A DNA stretch of 64,000 nt from Stereum hirsutum FP-91666 SS1. Its lineage: Eukaryota; Basidiomycota; Agaricomycetes; Russulales; Stereaceae. A program made the position numbers and the translations under genes. The notes under the pieces are model-generated. The model was given only the letters and a program-made list of their open reading frames with translations. It made no database searches and was not told the DNA's origin. Shown in pieces: positions 22,725 to 33,719 of the stretch (the first letter of the stretch is position 1; each line of letters starts with the position of its first letter). The DNA is taken from the NCBI RefSeq assembly GCF_000264905.1, contig NW_006763133.1:568675-632674 (forward strand), given 5' to 3'.

Positions 22725-23552
22725 CTAGAGCATCTCGAGGAACTGGCGTACGCCGGCCTCGTTCATCGCTCCGATGAATTGGTTGATTGGTTTTCCGTCT
22801 TTGAAGGCGACTACGGTGGGTAGGGAGCGGATCTGTGTAAAGAGAGATACGGGTGTTGGTGAGCGGGTCGAGTGGAAAGTTTGTTACAGGGGTAGATGAG
22901 ATGAGAGGTGGCGGTGGCGCCACAATGGAGCATATGAGACGGAAGCAAACACAGAGGGGCAGACATAAATTGCAGAGGCGAATAATATATTGAAAGAATA
23001 TGGATGATATGCAGTATAGGTATAGTGCAAAAACATTGATTACAATGCGAAGCAGGCCCATTCAAAACACGGACCGAACGACGAACCTGATACATCCCAG
23101 CCAATGAGGCCTCTTCGTCCGTGTTCACCGTGACCAGATCCAATGGAAGTCCAGTACCCGATTTTGTCGAAGCATCCGACGTGAGTTTCTCGAGGACAGG
23201 GGAAAGCATTTTGCACGGTGAGCACCAGCTGTGGCGCGAGGATGGGAGTGAGCATGACGTTCGTTCTTTCCGCTGCGGATTGTCAGAGCAGGAGATGGAC
23301 AAACTCTGCGTAGAAGTCAACAAGGACGACACGGTCTTTGGTATGCGATGCAGAGGTGATTTTATCGAACACCTGAGGATTTATCAGTTCATTTCACCGA
23401 AGAGCAGAATTCAGTTGACAGCGCACCTCTTGGTTCGCGTTGAGGTAGTGCTCCTGCCTGCGCACAGAAGAGGAGAATGCTCGTGAGCTAGAGGACACAG
23501 CTCTACGAGATGTCGATGCTGCAAGTTGACGAAGGATAGACGAGGAAGACAT
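22725..23552 (-). CDS. Mitochondrial thioredoxin
   Basis: Four exons on the minus strand. Exon 1, from ATG at 23552, is a Ser/Arg-rich presequence (SILRQLAASTSRRAVSSSSR). After an intron (GTGCGC to CTCAG) comes VFDKITSASHTKDRVVLVDF. Then FYA-D-WCSPCKMLSPVLEKL forms across the next intron. DLVTVNTDEEASLAGMYQ follows, and after a 280-base intron IRSLPTVVAFKDGK (with the cis-proline) to the stop at 22725. The redox motif is WCSPC instead of WCGPC, which is known in some mitochondrial thioredoxins. It reduces protein disulfides, using electrons from thioredoxin reductase; the presequence places it in mitochondria. The gene starts divergently from the cupredoxin gene 1 kb away. Confidence 0.9.
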
Positions 23553-24604
23553 GGTGGTGGTATAGGTTGAAGTCGTGTGGCACTCTGACTTCACTTTCTG
23601 GTTCGTGATGACGAAGAGCGGTGGACCGGGGGACGGACCAGGCAGGGTCCACGGCATCGGAGACCCTGGACGGTCTTGGCAATAATGCATAATTGGCGCG
23701 TCTCGAGGCAATTCGGCCGCTCTCCGTCCACCGTACCTTTCTTCCATCTTCTCGCGTTCCTGTTCTCGAAATGGTCGTTTCTGCGGCAGATGCGAACAAA
23801 CAAGACAGCTCTGCCTTTCTGTCTTTGTGTTCTATCCAGACGACAACGATACATCTTTTTGGTCTTGTCAATGTCGGCGGCTAGTTTGCTCCACTGACCA
23901 CAGCTTCGAGTTCTCTCAATTGTATCCTTGCGATAGAGAACACATCGCCAACTTCTCGTCTCCTTGACAAGTCTGACAACAAACACCAAAGGTTGTCGTA
24001 CGCAGCAAATCAGCTGTCGTCGGAACAGGTCCACTTATGTACCATCTCCGTCAAATGTCTTTCCTTCTCGAGGAAAGATGAACGGGCATGATGGACGTTG
24101 TTGGGAAGAAACGCTAGCGCTTCCTGTCGTCAAGGTATCCGCCTTATCCCAGCCGTCTGCAAACAGTCGTGGAAAGTTTCTCCGTGGGTCTCCCCTGATT
24201 CGCTGGTGATGGCAGGCGGAAGCGAGGCAAGGGCTATATAAGCTTGCCGTGGGTGGTCAGTTACCCTTTGCTTCTGCCCCCTTCCCCACTCGAGCCCACT
24301 TCTTCCTTTGTTCACGAGCAGGGTGAGTATTTCTGTTCTCCTCCTCTCACCGTCGACCCTGTGCGCTGTGCAGTAGGTTGAACCTATCGAGATCTGTTCG
24401 CTAACGATGTTCTTTCCCTCTCTCGTCGCCCGTCTCTGTCCGTCCAGTCTCGCAAGCCCTAGTTACCTTCCTCTTACTACCACTTGAAGTTACACTCCTT
24501 GTTTTTCCTGCTCGTCCGATTTTGCAAGACCTTTCTTCGTCCTCAACCTTTTCACTCCACTTGAACGTTTTTGAACCTTTCTTTCGACGATCTTTTATAT
24601 CAAA
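23553..24604. other. Divergent promoter region
   Basis: Lies between the thioredoxin (minus) and cupredoxin (plus) genes. It contains a TATA-like box at 24235-24242 and a CT-rich leader from 24330 to 24600, with a possible leader intron starting near 24323 (GTGAGT). Confidence 0.45.
24235..24242 (+). promoter_or_regulatory. TATA-like box of the cupredoxin gene
   Basis: TATATAAG about 360 bases before the ATG at 24605. The distance fits a long CT-rich leader with a leader intron. Confidence 0.35.
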
Positions 24605-25528
24605 ATGCGTTTCTCTATCACCGCCGCTGTTCTCTCTGCTCTCCCTCTCCTCGCCTCGGCCGCCAACCAGACCATCATGGTCGGTGCCAACAATGGCTTG
24701 ACCTTCGACCCTCCTAGGTGCGTTTCTTTTTCTGCCTGCGATATTCTTGAGGCATTTTCGCTGACGGCGCTTCTTCTGTGTAGCGTCAACGCCAGCGTCG
24801 GCGACACCCTCACGTTCCAGTTCATGTCCAAGAACCACGTAAGCCTTTCCTCCATCTCTTCGCATCTACAGCACATCCCTCCTGTTCATTTGTTCTCCAT
24901 GGCGCCCGTCGCTATTGCCATCTTTATCCTCCCGAGATCACCACCCCTTTGTGTTCCTTGACGCCTGATGCACGAGACATGATACTGATCATCATCATTC
25001 CACCATCTGATAATACAGACTCTCACACAATCCACCTTCGCTGCACCTTGCTCGAACATCTCCGCCTCCGGTATCGATTCCGGTTTCCAGGCCGTGGCCA
25101 CCAACGCGACCTCCATCCCCTCGTTCTCGTTCACCGTGAACGACACCTCCGCGCCCATGTGGTTCTACTGTCGCCAGACTGGGTACGTACCACCACCACC
25201 ACACTCTAAATCCATCCATCTCCCGCCACTTCCCTTCTTGACATCGACATCGGCGTGCTGACTGTGTGTTGTTTGTGACGTGAACAGCCACTGCGCAAAG
25301 GGAATGGTCTTCGCCGTTAACCCCACCGCCGCCAAATCCTTCGACGCCTTCCAACTCGCCGCGAACAGCACAGGCTCCACCGCCTCCACCTCCGCCTCCG
25401 CTTCTGGCTCGGCCGCATCCGCATCCAGCACGGCTGCCACGACCGCTGCCAACGGCGCGATGAGCCACGGCGTCCGGGCGGGCGCGGTACTGATGGGCTT
25501 GGGTGTCGTTGCTGGCTTGGTCCTCTAA
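24605..25528 (+). CDS. Secreted GPI-type cupredoxin (plastocyanin-like)
   Basis: Four exons (24605-24717, 24784-24838, 25019-25182, 25288-25528) give 190 residues. A signal peptide (MRFSITAAVLSALPLLASA) is followed by a beta-rich copper fold. Type 1 copper ligands are visible: His in MSKNHTLTQ, then Cys, His and Met in FYCRQTGHCAKGMVF, the last part formed across the final intron. After FDAFQLAAN comes a Ser/Thr/Ala-rich stalk and a hydrophobic end (VLMGLGVVAGLVL) typical of GPI attachment. Such extracellular serine-rich cupredoxins are abundant in fungi and may act in surface redox chemistry or copper handling; the exact role is unknown. Confidence 0.9.
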
Positions 25529-26388
25529 GTTGTCTGTGGACTTTCTTGACTGGTGAACCTTCGCGAGGATTATGAGTTTTGTTTCGGTGATTCACACACA
25601 CAACGCATTCTTTTTTGATATAACTTTCTTCGTCGTTTGATACGCTCTTCACGTTCATTTTCCCTGGTCGGACTGGTTATGGACATTGTTTTCAGGTCTT
25701 TCACTTTCACTCTCCTTTTTTTTCGAGCAGGGCAGGGTCCAGGGCGCGTGCGTCCGTTTTTGTGTTTCTTTGACTCTTTGGTAGTTTGTTTCCCCCGCGT
25801 ACGGATACGGTAGCGACTGTGGCTTTGGTCCCCTTTGCAATGGAGGAATGTTGGGCTCGAATTTGGGGATTGTTGTGGATGTGTGAATGTGTGCGCGGAT
25901 GGTAATTGGTGGTCATTCAGCCTGGGGGTTGAATGGACTTCACCCCATAAGTTATGGGCCTTTCACTGGGCCCTTGGATGCGGCACGGTCAAGTTCTCGC
26001 ACTGTCGGAACAAACCTGTGGCAAACTCTACAACGAATGTCCCAGGTGGAGTAATCGAGCAAAGGTGCATCATGATTGTGCACACACACTGTGATGAACA
26101 GAGTAAGTACTGCAGTAGTTGTGGCTATGTTCATTGTCCGTTGTCAAACCGTATTACACGACGCCATCATCGCACCGACCTCCCGACCTAATACAGCATC
26201 GTCCGTCAGTCCATCCTTCCACCTTATTGCCCATTGTCCATTCTCACATGCCATACATATACCCTATGCTTTCCCGGAATGACCGCGACCATCCCTGACC
26301 TCAGCGACCACGAAATCTTCAGGCCAACCACGAATTTCCCCAACGATGGGATCCGGGAAGATTGTTTTGAAAAGATTCAAGGGAGGCC
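25529..26388. other. Convergent 3' region, no gene seen
   Basis: Between the stops of the cupredoxin gene and of the small secreted protein gene on the other strand. Only short frames, with no recognised element. Confidence 0.4.
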
Positions 26389-27077
26389 TCATGGTTCCTC
26401 ACAGAAGCACTCTTCATCGCAATACGTCGCGATCCACCCCAACAAACTCACGGCGTCGCTGAACGCGTTCGTCCCGTCGGAGCAAGTGCAGTAGCCCATG
26501 ATCGAGTCTAGTCATAAATCAGGTGAGCGCGAACGAATAACCATGGCGGGGAACGACGAAAAAATAGAATAGAAAGAGTTTGTGTGAGTGAGAGGAGGAA
26601 GTGAACGTACCATAACCACCAACAGTCAATCTTTCGGCTTCTGTACATGTTGAGTTGACGGTGATCGTTGATGCGACACTAGACGCTGAAGAGTATGTGG
26701 CGGTGGCGGATGATGTAGCGGCGGTGGACGTCGAGCTGGATGCTCCAGAGCATACTCTGTTTGTAGAAACAGGGGTTCAATTGGTTATAGCTTGGAGAAG
26801 GATACAGAGTGACTGTGCGATGAATAGATGGCAAACGCACGAAGTACACGCGTCGGTCCATTGCGCGCAAGATTCAGCGGTGGTCTCTGTGGCGTTGGGA
26901 TAAACCTGAAGAAGGATAGTTCCCTTAGCAAGCGACTTGGACGCAAGGGCGATATACTGTATGTGTACATACCCCGACCCAGTGCGCGTCTGTACAATTC
27001 GTTTGTTGCGCAACGATGCGGGACACTGACACAGATAGGAGCACCAGAGAAGACAGCGAGGAACGAGTGGTGAGCAT
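26389..27077 (-). CDS. Small secreted cysteine- and Ser/Thr-rich protein
   Basis: No recognised family. Four exons on the minus strand (27077-26973, 26905-26841, 26756-26611, 26507-26389), all with GT-AG borders, join to an intact 144-residue frame. It starts with a signal peptide (MLTTRSSLSSLVLLSVSVS, cleavage likely near IVAQQ), then TNCTDAHWVGVYPNATE, SCAQWTDACTSVCSG, a Ser/Thr/Ala linker of about 35 residues, TITVNSTCTEAERLTVGGY, and a Cys-rich end GYCTCSDGTNAF and DEECFCEEP. Eleven cysteines in the mature part suggest disulfide bonding, and NCT, NAT and NST are possible N-glycosylation sites. An upstream in-frame ATG at 27143 exists, but the shorter start gives the better signal peptide. 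It could be an effector-like or wall-associated protein. Confidence 0.72.
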
Positions 27078-29121
27078 GACGACCAACAGATTCAGACACA
27101 GTTCGAACAAGCGAGCGAATTTCTTCAGAGTGAGCGGAGGCAAAATCAGGAGGGGGAAAATAGAGTGGGAAGTGCTTGCGGTGCGCAGGTCTTCTTATGT
27201 CGGAAAGCAGTAAGCGCAGTTGTTGGCGGTCGGGCACGGTTCAACTTTTGGGGTCGTGGTGGACAGCCTTTACTGCAATATGAACGTGTTAGAACAATGG
27301 AAAAGTCGGTTCATCCCTTGCCATCACCGTAAAGGCCTGGGCGGCAGTCGGGTGTTACCCATCGTGTAGACACGACAGCCTTCGACTTGTAGCGAGCAGT
27401 ATTGCCGCTATGGTCTCTGGTGACTCCCAACCAGGACAACCTGTAGATGTTGCATAAAACAACAGATATTATTTAAGATCAGAGGACTCCGGGTTGAAGA
27501 GGCCATATCGCCACAGAAAGGATGAAAAGAACCAAGGATACGCGGCTGTATATAGGCTGTCGACTCGAGAGCAAAGCCGACCAGGATCAAAGGCGGCGCG
27601 AAGGCGGTTCAAAATAGGTTCAAACTCGTTCTGTGAAAGGGATCTGTGAGCATGGAGTGTCGATATCCCGAAACCTTTGCGGTCTTCTGAGGGCGCGTGG
27701 ATGGGATGGTGAGTACAGGGCGCAGCGGGTGGTCCTGCCACTGCTCAACAGCTCATTCACGGTATACCTCCATGAAATTATCTTCTCTGCTCAGCTGATT
27801 GCAGAACAGCACCACAGTATGCGACGCGCTGAGTGTGAGCTCAAGGAGGTGAGGGTAGGAAATGGTGCCACCAAACGCCACGCACCCACGATCAGAATCA
27901 GCAATTTCCTAACATCTCGCGACCTGGTCCGTGCGCACACCTCGCCCAATAAATACCTCGCCCGCTACTTTCCTGATTCCTTACCACTCTGGCCTTTTGG
28001 CTTAGATCAAGTGTAGTATCTGTTCTTAATAGTTTAACCACTATTATGGGGGCACCGCCCCCATTATTGGTTATCTAATTTTTGCCGCCCTTGTTCGCCT
28101 GGGCTCTGCTTGCAACCCGGGTGGCGCGATGACCTTGCCGCTGCACTACTGGCTTGTGTCGTCGGGGGAATCCCTCTTTTTCTCTCTCTTTTGCTGTTCC
28201 TGGTGATCTTCGTCTATTGACGGAGACTTGGGAAAAGCAAATGATTGGAATTCGAGAGACTGGCTTGCGATTCTGTTTGTTTTGGGTCATTTTTTATGGA
28301 GTTGTCGAAGGGAAGGTCCTCCGGGTTCTCAGGGAGCTGGAGGGGGATGCACTCGAGTATGGTAGTCCTATGCTTGGTTGTCTTCTGGTCGAATTATTCA
28401 TGTACGTGCCAGTGGTAATTTCAGTAAAATTGTGTTCATTTTTATGTCGGTACACAGCTGTGTGTTTTGATGCCATCTGCTCTGCGATTCAATAGTACTA
28501 CAAAGGATCGAATACTTGAATCCAGGTCTGCCGTGTTTTCCGACCCGCAAGGTCCTCGAACTCCTGATTGTGTCTCGAAACCATTCGTATACCCAGTATG
28601 ACTCGTTCATTGAGACGAAAAGACCAGAGCGGGAGCCCGTTTTGGGAACACCTCGGTGATCCGACGTCTAAAGGCAATCGTGGCGATGGGCGAGTTAGCT
28701 TTGAGGTATGAGCATCATTGTTGTTCGTCACAAGTCGACTTTACGGACTCAATATATGAACTCCACGTACAGTTTCGGACGGCACGGTGTACGGTAAGCT
28801 CCCCCACTCCGACAGCAGGTAAGGCGAGCTCACATACCTGTTCTCCAGTCGCTTATCCCACTTAGCATCCAGGGTTGAAGCCTTGTCTTATATTGCTGAA
28901 CGCGCGAGGGACAGAGACCACTCGTCGGTCACTCTGGGACCTGTTCTCGACGAAGGTTGAACAGCCGTGTTCCGTCGTCCCTAATCCAGCTCAAGTTATC
29001 CCTTCATTTGAAACTTGCGTTGTTCCCCGTAGGATTCGCAGGCCTCAATAGCATGCTGCTCCAGTTCCACCCTTCGCCAACAGCTCTGACAAAAGGAAAA
29101 ATACGACTACCAGCGATAAGA
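27078..29121. other. Intergenic, 2 kb, no protein gene seen
   Basis: No domain-like frame on either strand. It holds a strong hairpin at 28036-28072 (separate entry). The rest looks like gene-poor, possibly old repeat-derived DNA leading into the tRNA-like sequences. Confidence 0.4.
28036..28072. repeat. Near-perfect inverted repeat (hairpin)
   Basis: AACCACTATTATGGGGGC and GCCCCCATTATTGGTT flank a 3-base loop (ACC); the arms pair almost fully with a 2-base bulge. It could be a foldback element end or a structured RNA. No neighbouring transposase or target duplication was recognised. Confidence 0.6.
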
Positions 29122-29221
29122 ATACCAGCGGGAGTCGAACCTACTTTGGCCGGATGAAATGTGCAATACACAATAACCGTTCACGCGTATCCGACTACCT
29201 GACCCGTTCAGCCATAGTACC
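29122..29221 (-). pseudogene. Degenerate tRNA-like sequence
   Basis: On the minus strand it begins GGTACTATGGCTGAACGGG (acceptor and D-arm like) and ends with GGTTCGACTCCCGC (T-loop like) and a weak 3' acceptor strand. The T stem has mismatches and no clean anticodon arm can be drawn, so it is read as a tRNA pseudogene or tRNA-derived repeat. Confidence 0.4.
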
Positions 29222-29460
29222 CTAACTCATGAACAGTGTCGAGCCTTGTATCCAGGTAGTAGTCACGGTAAGCTCATGATTTTTCATACGATGCAACTGA
29301 TTACTTTTACGCGCAGGTTATTTTCCCACTCTAAAACTTGGACACGCACGGCACAACCTCGAGATTTTCCTTTATCTTGCCCCGCAGACTCATTTTGGGT
29401 TACGCGTATGTTTTCAATTTCGCGTGTCAAAAGTATGGAAGCTCCTACGCATCATAGGCA

Positions 29461-29562
29461 GCACTGGCGGGAGTCGAACCCGCCTGAACACCTTTGTTCT
29501 AAAGCAGTTCATGCTATATAAGTCACTCTAATGTGTCGCTTTGTCCGCTCAGCCACAGTGCC
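29461..29562 (-). tRNA. tRNA-like sequence, anticodon unresolved, possibly intron-containing or pseudo
   Basis: On the minus strand: GGCACTG acceptor strand, D-arm GCTGAGCGGACAAAGC, a perfect T arm GCGGGTTCGACTCCCGC and the matching 3' strand CAGTGCT (one G-U pair). At 102 bases it is too long for a plain tRNA, which suggests an intron plus a long variable arm. I could not fold a consistent anticodon stem, so it may be a decayed Ser/Leu-type tRNA. It is related to the weaker copy at 29122-29221. Confidence 0.45.
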
Positions 29563-29838
29563 ATGAGTACTAGTATAAGCGAATTCTTTCGTTCATACCG
29601 TGAGGCCTGAAAGCCTCACACATCCAGCTTGCAGCTCCGAGTTCGGGAGTAGCGCAGCGCTGAGCGGGCAGGAAAGAAGACGTCGGAGTTAGAAATAGTT
29701 CAACTTCCGATCTTGGTAGAACGTCGCCACATTCCCGCGTTTGCCAGCTTCCACTCTGCACACTGATCTCGGTTCAAATCGTTCGACGCTCATACATAGA
29801 TATTTTTGCAGTCATAGTACACATCAAGTTCGGTAATC

Positions 29839-31297
29839 ATGTCACGTCCGAGTACGTTCGTCCTCGACAAGAAGATTCAAGGCTTGCGGACTTCAGGGGC
29901 TACTGGTGGCGCTAAAGGGAAGAAATCTGGTAAGTGCCATCTACGCAACCATGACATGATTTCATTGTCAAATTACGACTGGCACTTTTACGCATTGTAG
30001 GACATATTTTGAAATCTCCGTTGAAGTCGACCCTTGGTCTCTTCACGAACGATGGGCCCAATCTTCGACGGAAGAAAGCGGCCGTTCTAAACGGCACGGT
30101 CAGCACTTCAACCGCTCACTCGAAACCTGGTCGTTTCAGTTTGCACGATGCGACTTTCTCTCGCTCGAGGGATGGCCACGCTGGTGGCGATGCTGCAAGA
30201 GATGCATTGGACGAGTTTCGCGGCTTGATGGAGGACCGCGACGAGCATCGTGATGCTGAGGTTCGCCTCAATGGAAACGAGGAGGATTCTGCCGAAGAAG
30301 AGGATTCTGAAGATTGGGATGTCGATACGACCTTTGCGAAGCTTCTAGAACAAGAGTACGCCCCATTTTCGACGGTTTCACAACGCATATATCCACCTTT
30401 CACTATACTGACATTATTGATCCTACCTATCCTACCGTCCAGGCAACCCACCGAAACCCCAGACCTTCATCTCACAGCTCTCACCGACATTGCGCTCCCT
30501 TCCGCTTTCGCCAACGCATCTTCGGCGTACCGTAAAGAGATCGTCGACACGCTCCTTCCTACTCTCCGGTCTATTAGCGATACACATGTGGCGTTTACTA
30601 AGGGTGGGAGGGACCTGAGACTGTCGGGTGTGGTGGTCGAGTTTGATGATGTGTGCAAGGAGTTTGAGGAGGGCGTTGGAGAGAGGGAGGAAATCATGGA
30701 GAGGGAGTTTGCGGAGGCTAAGGTGACTACTTACATATTTCTGAAAGCCGAGAGGTGGATATATGCGTAGGTCTGCGGGTCGCCGAGACGACGGGGTGCA
30801 TATATGCGTTGTAAGGTGTAAAGAACGATTGAATTCGCCTTTTCTTTTTCCTCTTCGTTGTCGCCGTCGTCCTCGTCGTGCTGATTATCTGCTCCAGGTA
30901 AGAATGGACAGGTTATTCGAAGACCTCAGGAAGCGTTACAAACGCCGCGAGCAGATGGATAACGAATTTGCCGACTGGATATCCACCAAGGGTATGCCCT
31001 TCATTTCTTTCTCCGTATCCGGTGTCTTGTCCACCACTTCGTCTCACATCCACGGGCGTTTCTTCGCCCTCAATCCTTTCCTCCTAACGCGACTAACAAT
31101 ACTTCCTATTGTCTGATTGTTGTTCCTCAATCTGACTCAAAGCCGAGAACGCCCGTGCGCGAGTCAATTCACTCACGGAAGACCTGGAAGACCTGATCAC
31201 CGTCATGAATAAGAAGAGCAACGCTTTGGACAAGAACGATGGGGGAGCGAAGAAAGCACAGGAGAAGATGTTGAAAGGGCTGTTGATGAAGATGTGA
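29839..31297 (+). CDS. Uncharacterised coiled-coil protein
   Basis: Not recognised. Five exons (29839-29929, 30001-30355, 30443-30722, 30898-30991, 31143-31297) give 324 residues with all phases matching. The N-terminal third is basic and probably disordered (MSRPSTFVLDKKIQGLRTSG, LKSPLKSTLGLFTND), followed by an acidic patch (EEDSAEEEDSEDWDVDTTFA). The rest is helical with long charged heptad-like runs (FEEGVGEREEIMEREFAEAK, then RLFEDLRKRYKRREQMDNEF and VNSLTEDLEDLITVMNKK). A basic disordered start plus a coiled coil is common in kinetochore, septin-linked and spindle-pole proteins, but no such family is claimed here. Confidence 0.72.
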
Positions 31298-31770
31298 GGA
31301 GGCGACGTCTGCCTCAGTCTACGGTGACATGACTGGCTGTATCGACCGGTGTGCCGTCAATTCTCTTGAGCTTCTTGATACCTCGAAATTCTTTCTTGCA
31401 CCCCTTTGCTCTTTTAGGCAACGAAGGATGGCATCGTTGCCCACATCTCTCCCTTTCCTGGTGTTCTCGCTATACCGCTATACTTTTCGTGCAGTGGCGG
31501 GTACTTACGAACATGAACACAACGTGACCTTGGCGTTATGCATAACGCACTGTTTTCAGGAGAAATATTTGACAGAACGGAGTGATCTAACTTCCAGCGC
31601 CATCTCGGATCCTGGGTCACACCGCAATGTGCCGAGAGGACGCAGGGGCACAGCTTCCGCTACGCATTGTAACTTCAACCTCTTCAAGTCTGCTAAATGT
31701 CCTCGCTTTTTTTCTCCTTTCAGGTCGCCATGCATAGTTGATTTGTGATCACGCTCATTTACAGGCTACT
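31298..31770. other. Intergenic, no gene seen
   Basis: 3' side of the coiled-coil gene and upstream side of the F-box gene. A short plus-strand frame at 31329-31748 has no domain. Confidence 0.4.
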
Positions 31771-33097
31771 ATGGACTCCCCATTCTCTACGAGATGTCCA
31801 TCAGAACTATTGGTCGAATGCTTCTGCTTTTGCACGTCCTCAGAAGTCCTAGACTTAGATCCCGACTCAGCTCCCATTATTCTCACCCGCGTATGTCGTC
31901 GTTGGCGCGAAGTTTCCCTTGAGACGCCTCTGTTGTGGTCGCGTTTTGACTTGGGCAGATCGAATCTTGGACGAACGAAGGCACCAACAGAGTTGAATCC
32001 GCCCGCGTTACGTGTATTAGGACTGCACCTCGAGCGTTCAAGGAGCATGCCTCTTACGTTCTTTCTGCAAGATTCGACGCAAGCCTACGTTCCCTTATTA
32101 TCTCGCCTTCTCAAAGAAAGGAACCGATGGTACGACATTTCTCCCCCTGGCCCATACAAACAATCCAACATCGTCGTCGGGACATCTGTGAACACCTTTC
32201 CCAAACTCCAGAGCCTTTAGATTCTTGACTGGCCGAACGATGCCAGCACCTCTCTGCGCTCTATCTTCAAGAACTCTCCAGACCTATTTTGTGTCGCTCT
32301 CAAGGTTCTTCTCATGTGCGATTGTCTCAAACTCATGCCTTCACTCTCGCGACTCGCAACACACAAAATCTGGAAAACGTCGAACATGACCGCCGCATGG
32401 AGACGAGAGACACACGACCCGCAACTATTCTCTCACATTGCACATCCTTCGAATCTCTCGTGATCTACTCAGTCACATACTCGAAAATCGTGTTCGAACC
32501 GGGCGCGTTGAAGGCCAGCAGGTCCAGCAGTTCGTACTGCATCCCCCCCGCTTCTTCTCCTTCCCCATCTCCGACCTCGATTTTCCTTCGATGTACGTCC
32601 GTACCCTCACCTTCCCCAACCTCACCGAACTTCAGATATCGCCCACAGACAGGCTCAAACTCCAACTCCCCGGACACCGTGAAGACATCATGGACTTCGT
32701 GCCAGTGCGGCGGCATGGGACGTTCGGAACCGTGCAGAGGTTGACGCTTGGATTACCTCCGTCTGCGGAGCTAGACTTCAGGTTGACAATAGCAGGACAT
32801 TTCCAGAGCATCGTGGAGATTTACCTCGCGGATCTGGAGCCATATTTAACGCCTTGGCAAGGTTTCTGGGATGGTATCGTTCGCTATCCGTCTCAAAGGT
32901 GGTGCAAGAGGAACAGTAATGCATGGGCAGATTTCGTGGAAAGGCGGTGGGCAGGCTCTCAGGCTGCAGGTGTCGGTGATGTAGACCAGCTAGCTGGGGT
33001 AGGCTGTGATGATGGACGGCTGCAGTACCTTCGAATGGGGGTGGATGCGTACGGGTGCTTGAAGTTTGTCAACGAGACAGCGTTGGAAAGGATATAG
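31771..33097 (+). pseudogene. F-box protein, broken (internal stop and frame changes)
   Basis: It starts at MDSPFSTRCPSELLVECFCF, then SAPIILTRVCRRWREVSLET and PLLWSRFDLG: the F-box of the large agaricomycete family that recruits substrates to SCF ubiquitin ligases. In frame after FPKLQSL there is a TAG at 32218-32220, but coding-like sequence goes on directly (ILDWPNDASTSLRSIFKNSP). Around 32450 the coding signal moves to another frame (CTSFESLVIYSV) and then to a third (SMYVRTLTFPNLTELQIS to LALERI-like end at 33097). No intron borders reconcile these changes. It is probably a young pseudogene. Confidence 0.65.
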
Positions 33098-33719
33098 CGA
33101 TGTGTAGAGGAGGGCTTCGTCTTGGAGCCGGTTCATCCACGTATCTGGTTCCTTGGGGAGCGGTAGTTGGAGTTTGTATCAGCGCTGCCTAATTTGCTCT
33201 GTTTTCTTTTGGAATATCTTTCTTGAAACGCACGACCAAATGCCCTTCTGTTCGAGTGCCACCCGTCTTGCCACAACGCAAGATGCCGTGAGCACGACTT
33301 CGCGCTCGTCTGTGGCGCCATCGCGTCTAGCGAGTTCACAACGTTGACTGCAGAAATGACGAGTTTGTGCATTCCACCCTTGTTCACCGTCTCCCGTATA
33401 CATCTCTTCGTCAACTTCTTCTCTGACCACGGGACGCACTAAGGAAGGTCTCTAAAAATACGTACAATATCGGCCGTCGTCGTAGGACGCGATGACGGAG
33501 GCCCGGGACGGTCTCACATTCCGAATTCCCTGAGGGCACGACGATAAGCCCGGTGCTGAACGTTATGTTTTCGACACCCACACTCTCACACGACCCCCAC
33601 GGTTTTAAAGGCTAAAGCGTGTTTTAGCCTCGTGCTTCGCTCAGACCCGCCTCTTCGTCGTCTATCACAACATTGCAGTGAAATCTTGCAGGAGGTCTGA
33701 ACGTGCTGGATAGTCGGAC
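33098..33719. other. Intergenic, no gene seen
   Basis: Between the F-box pseudogene and the transporter. It presumably includes the transporter promoter. No repeat or RNA recognised. Confidence 0.4.
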
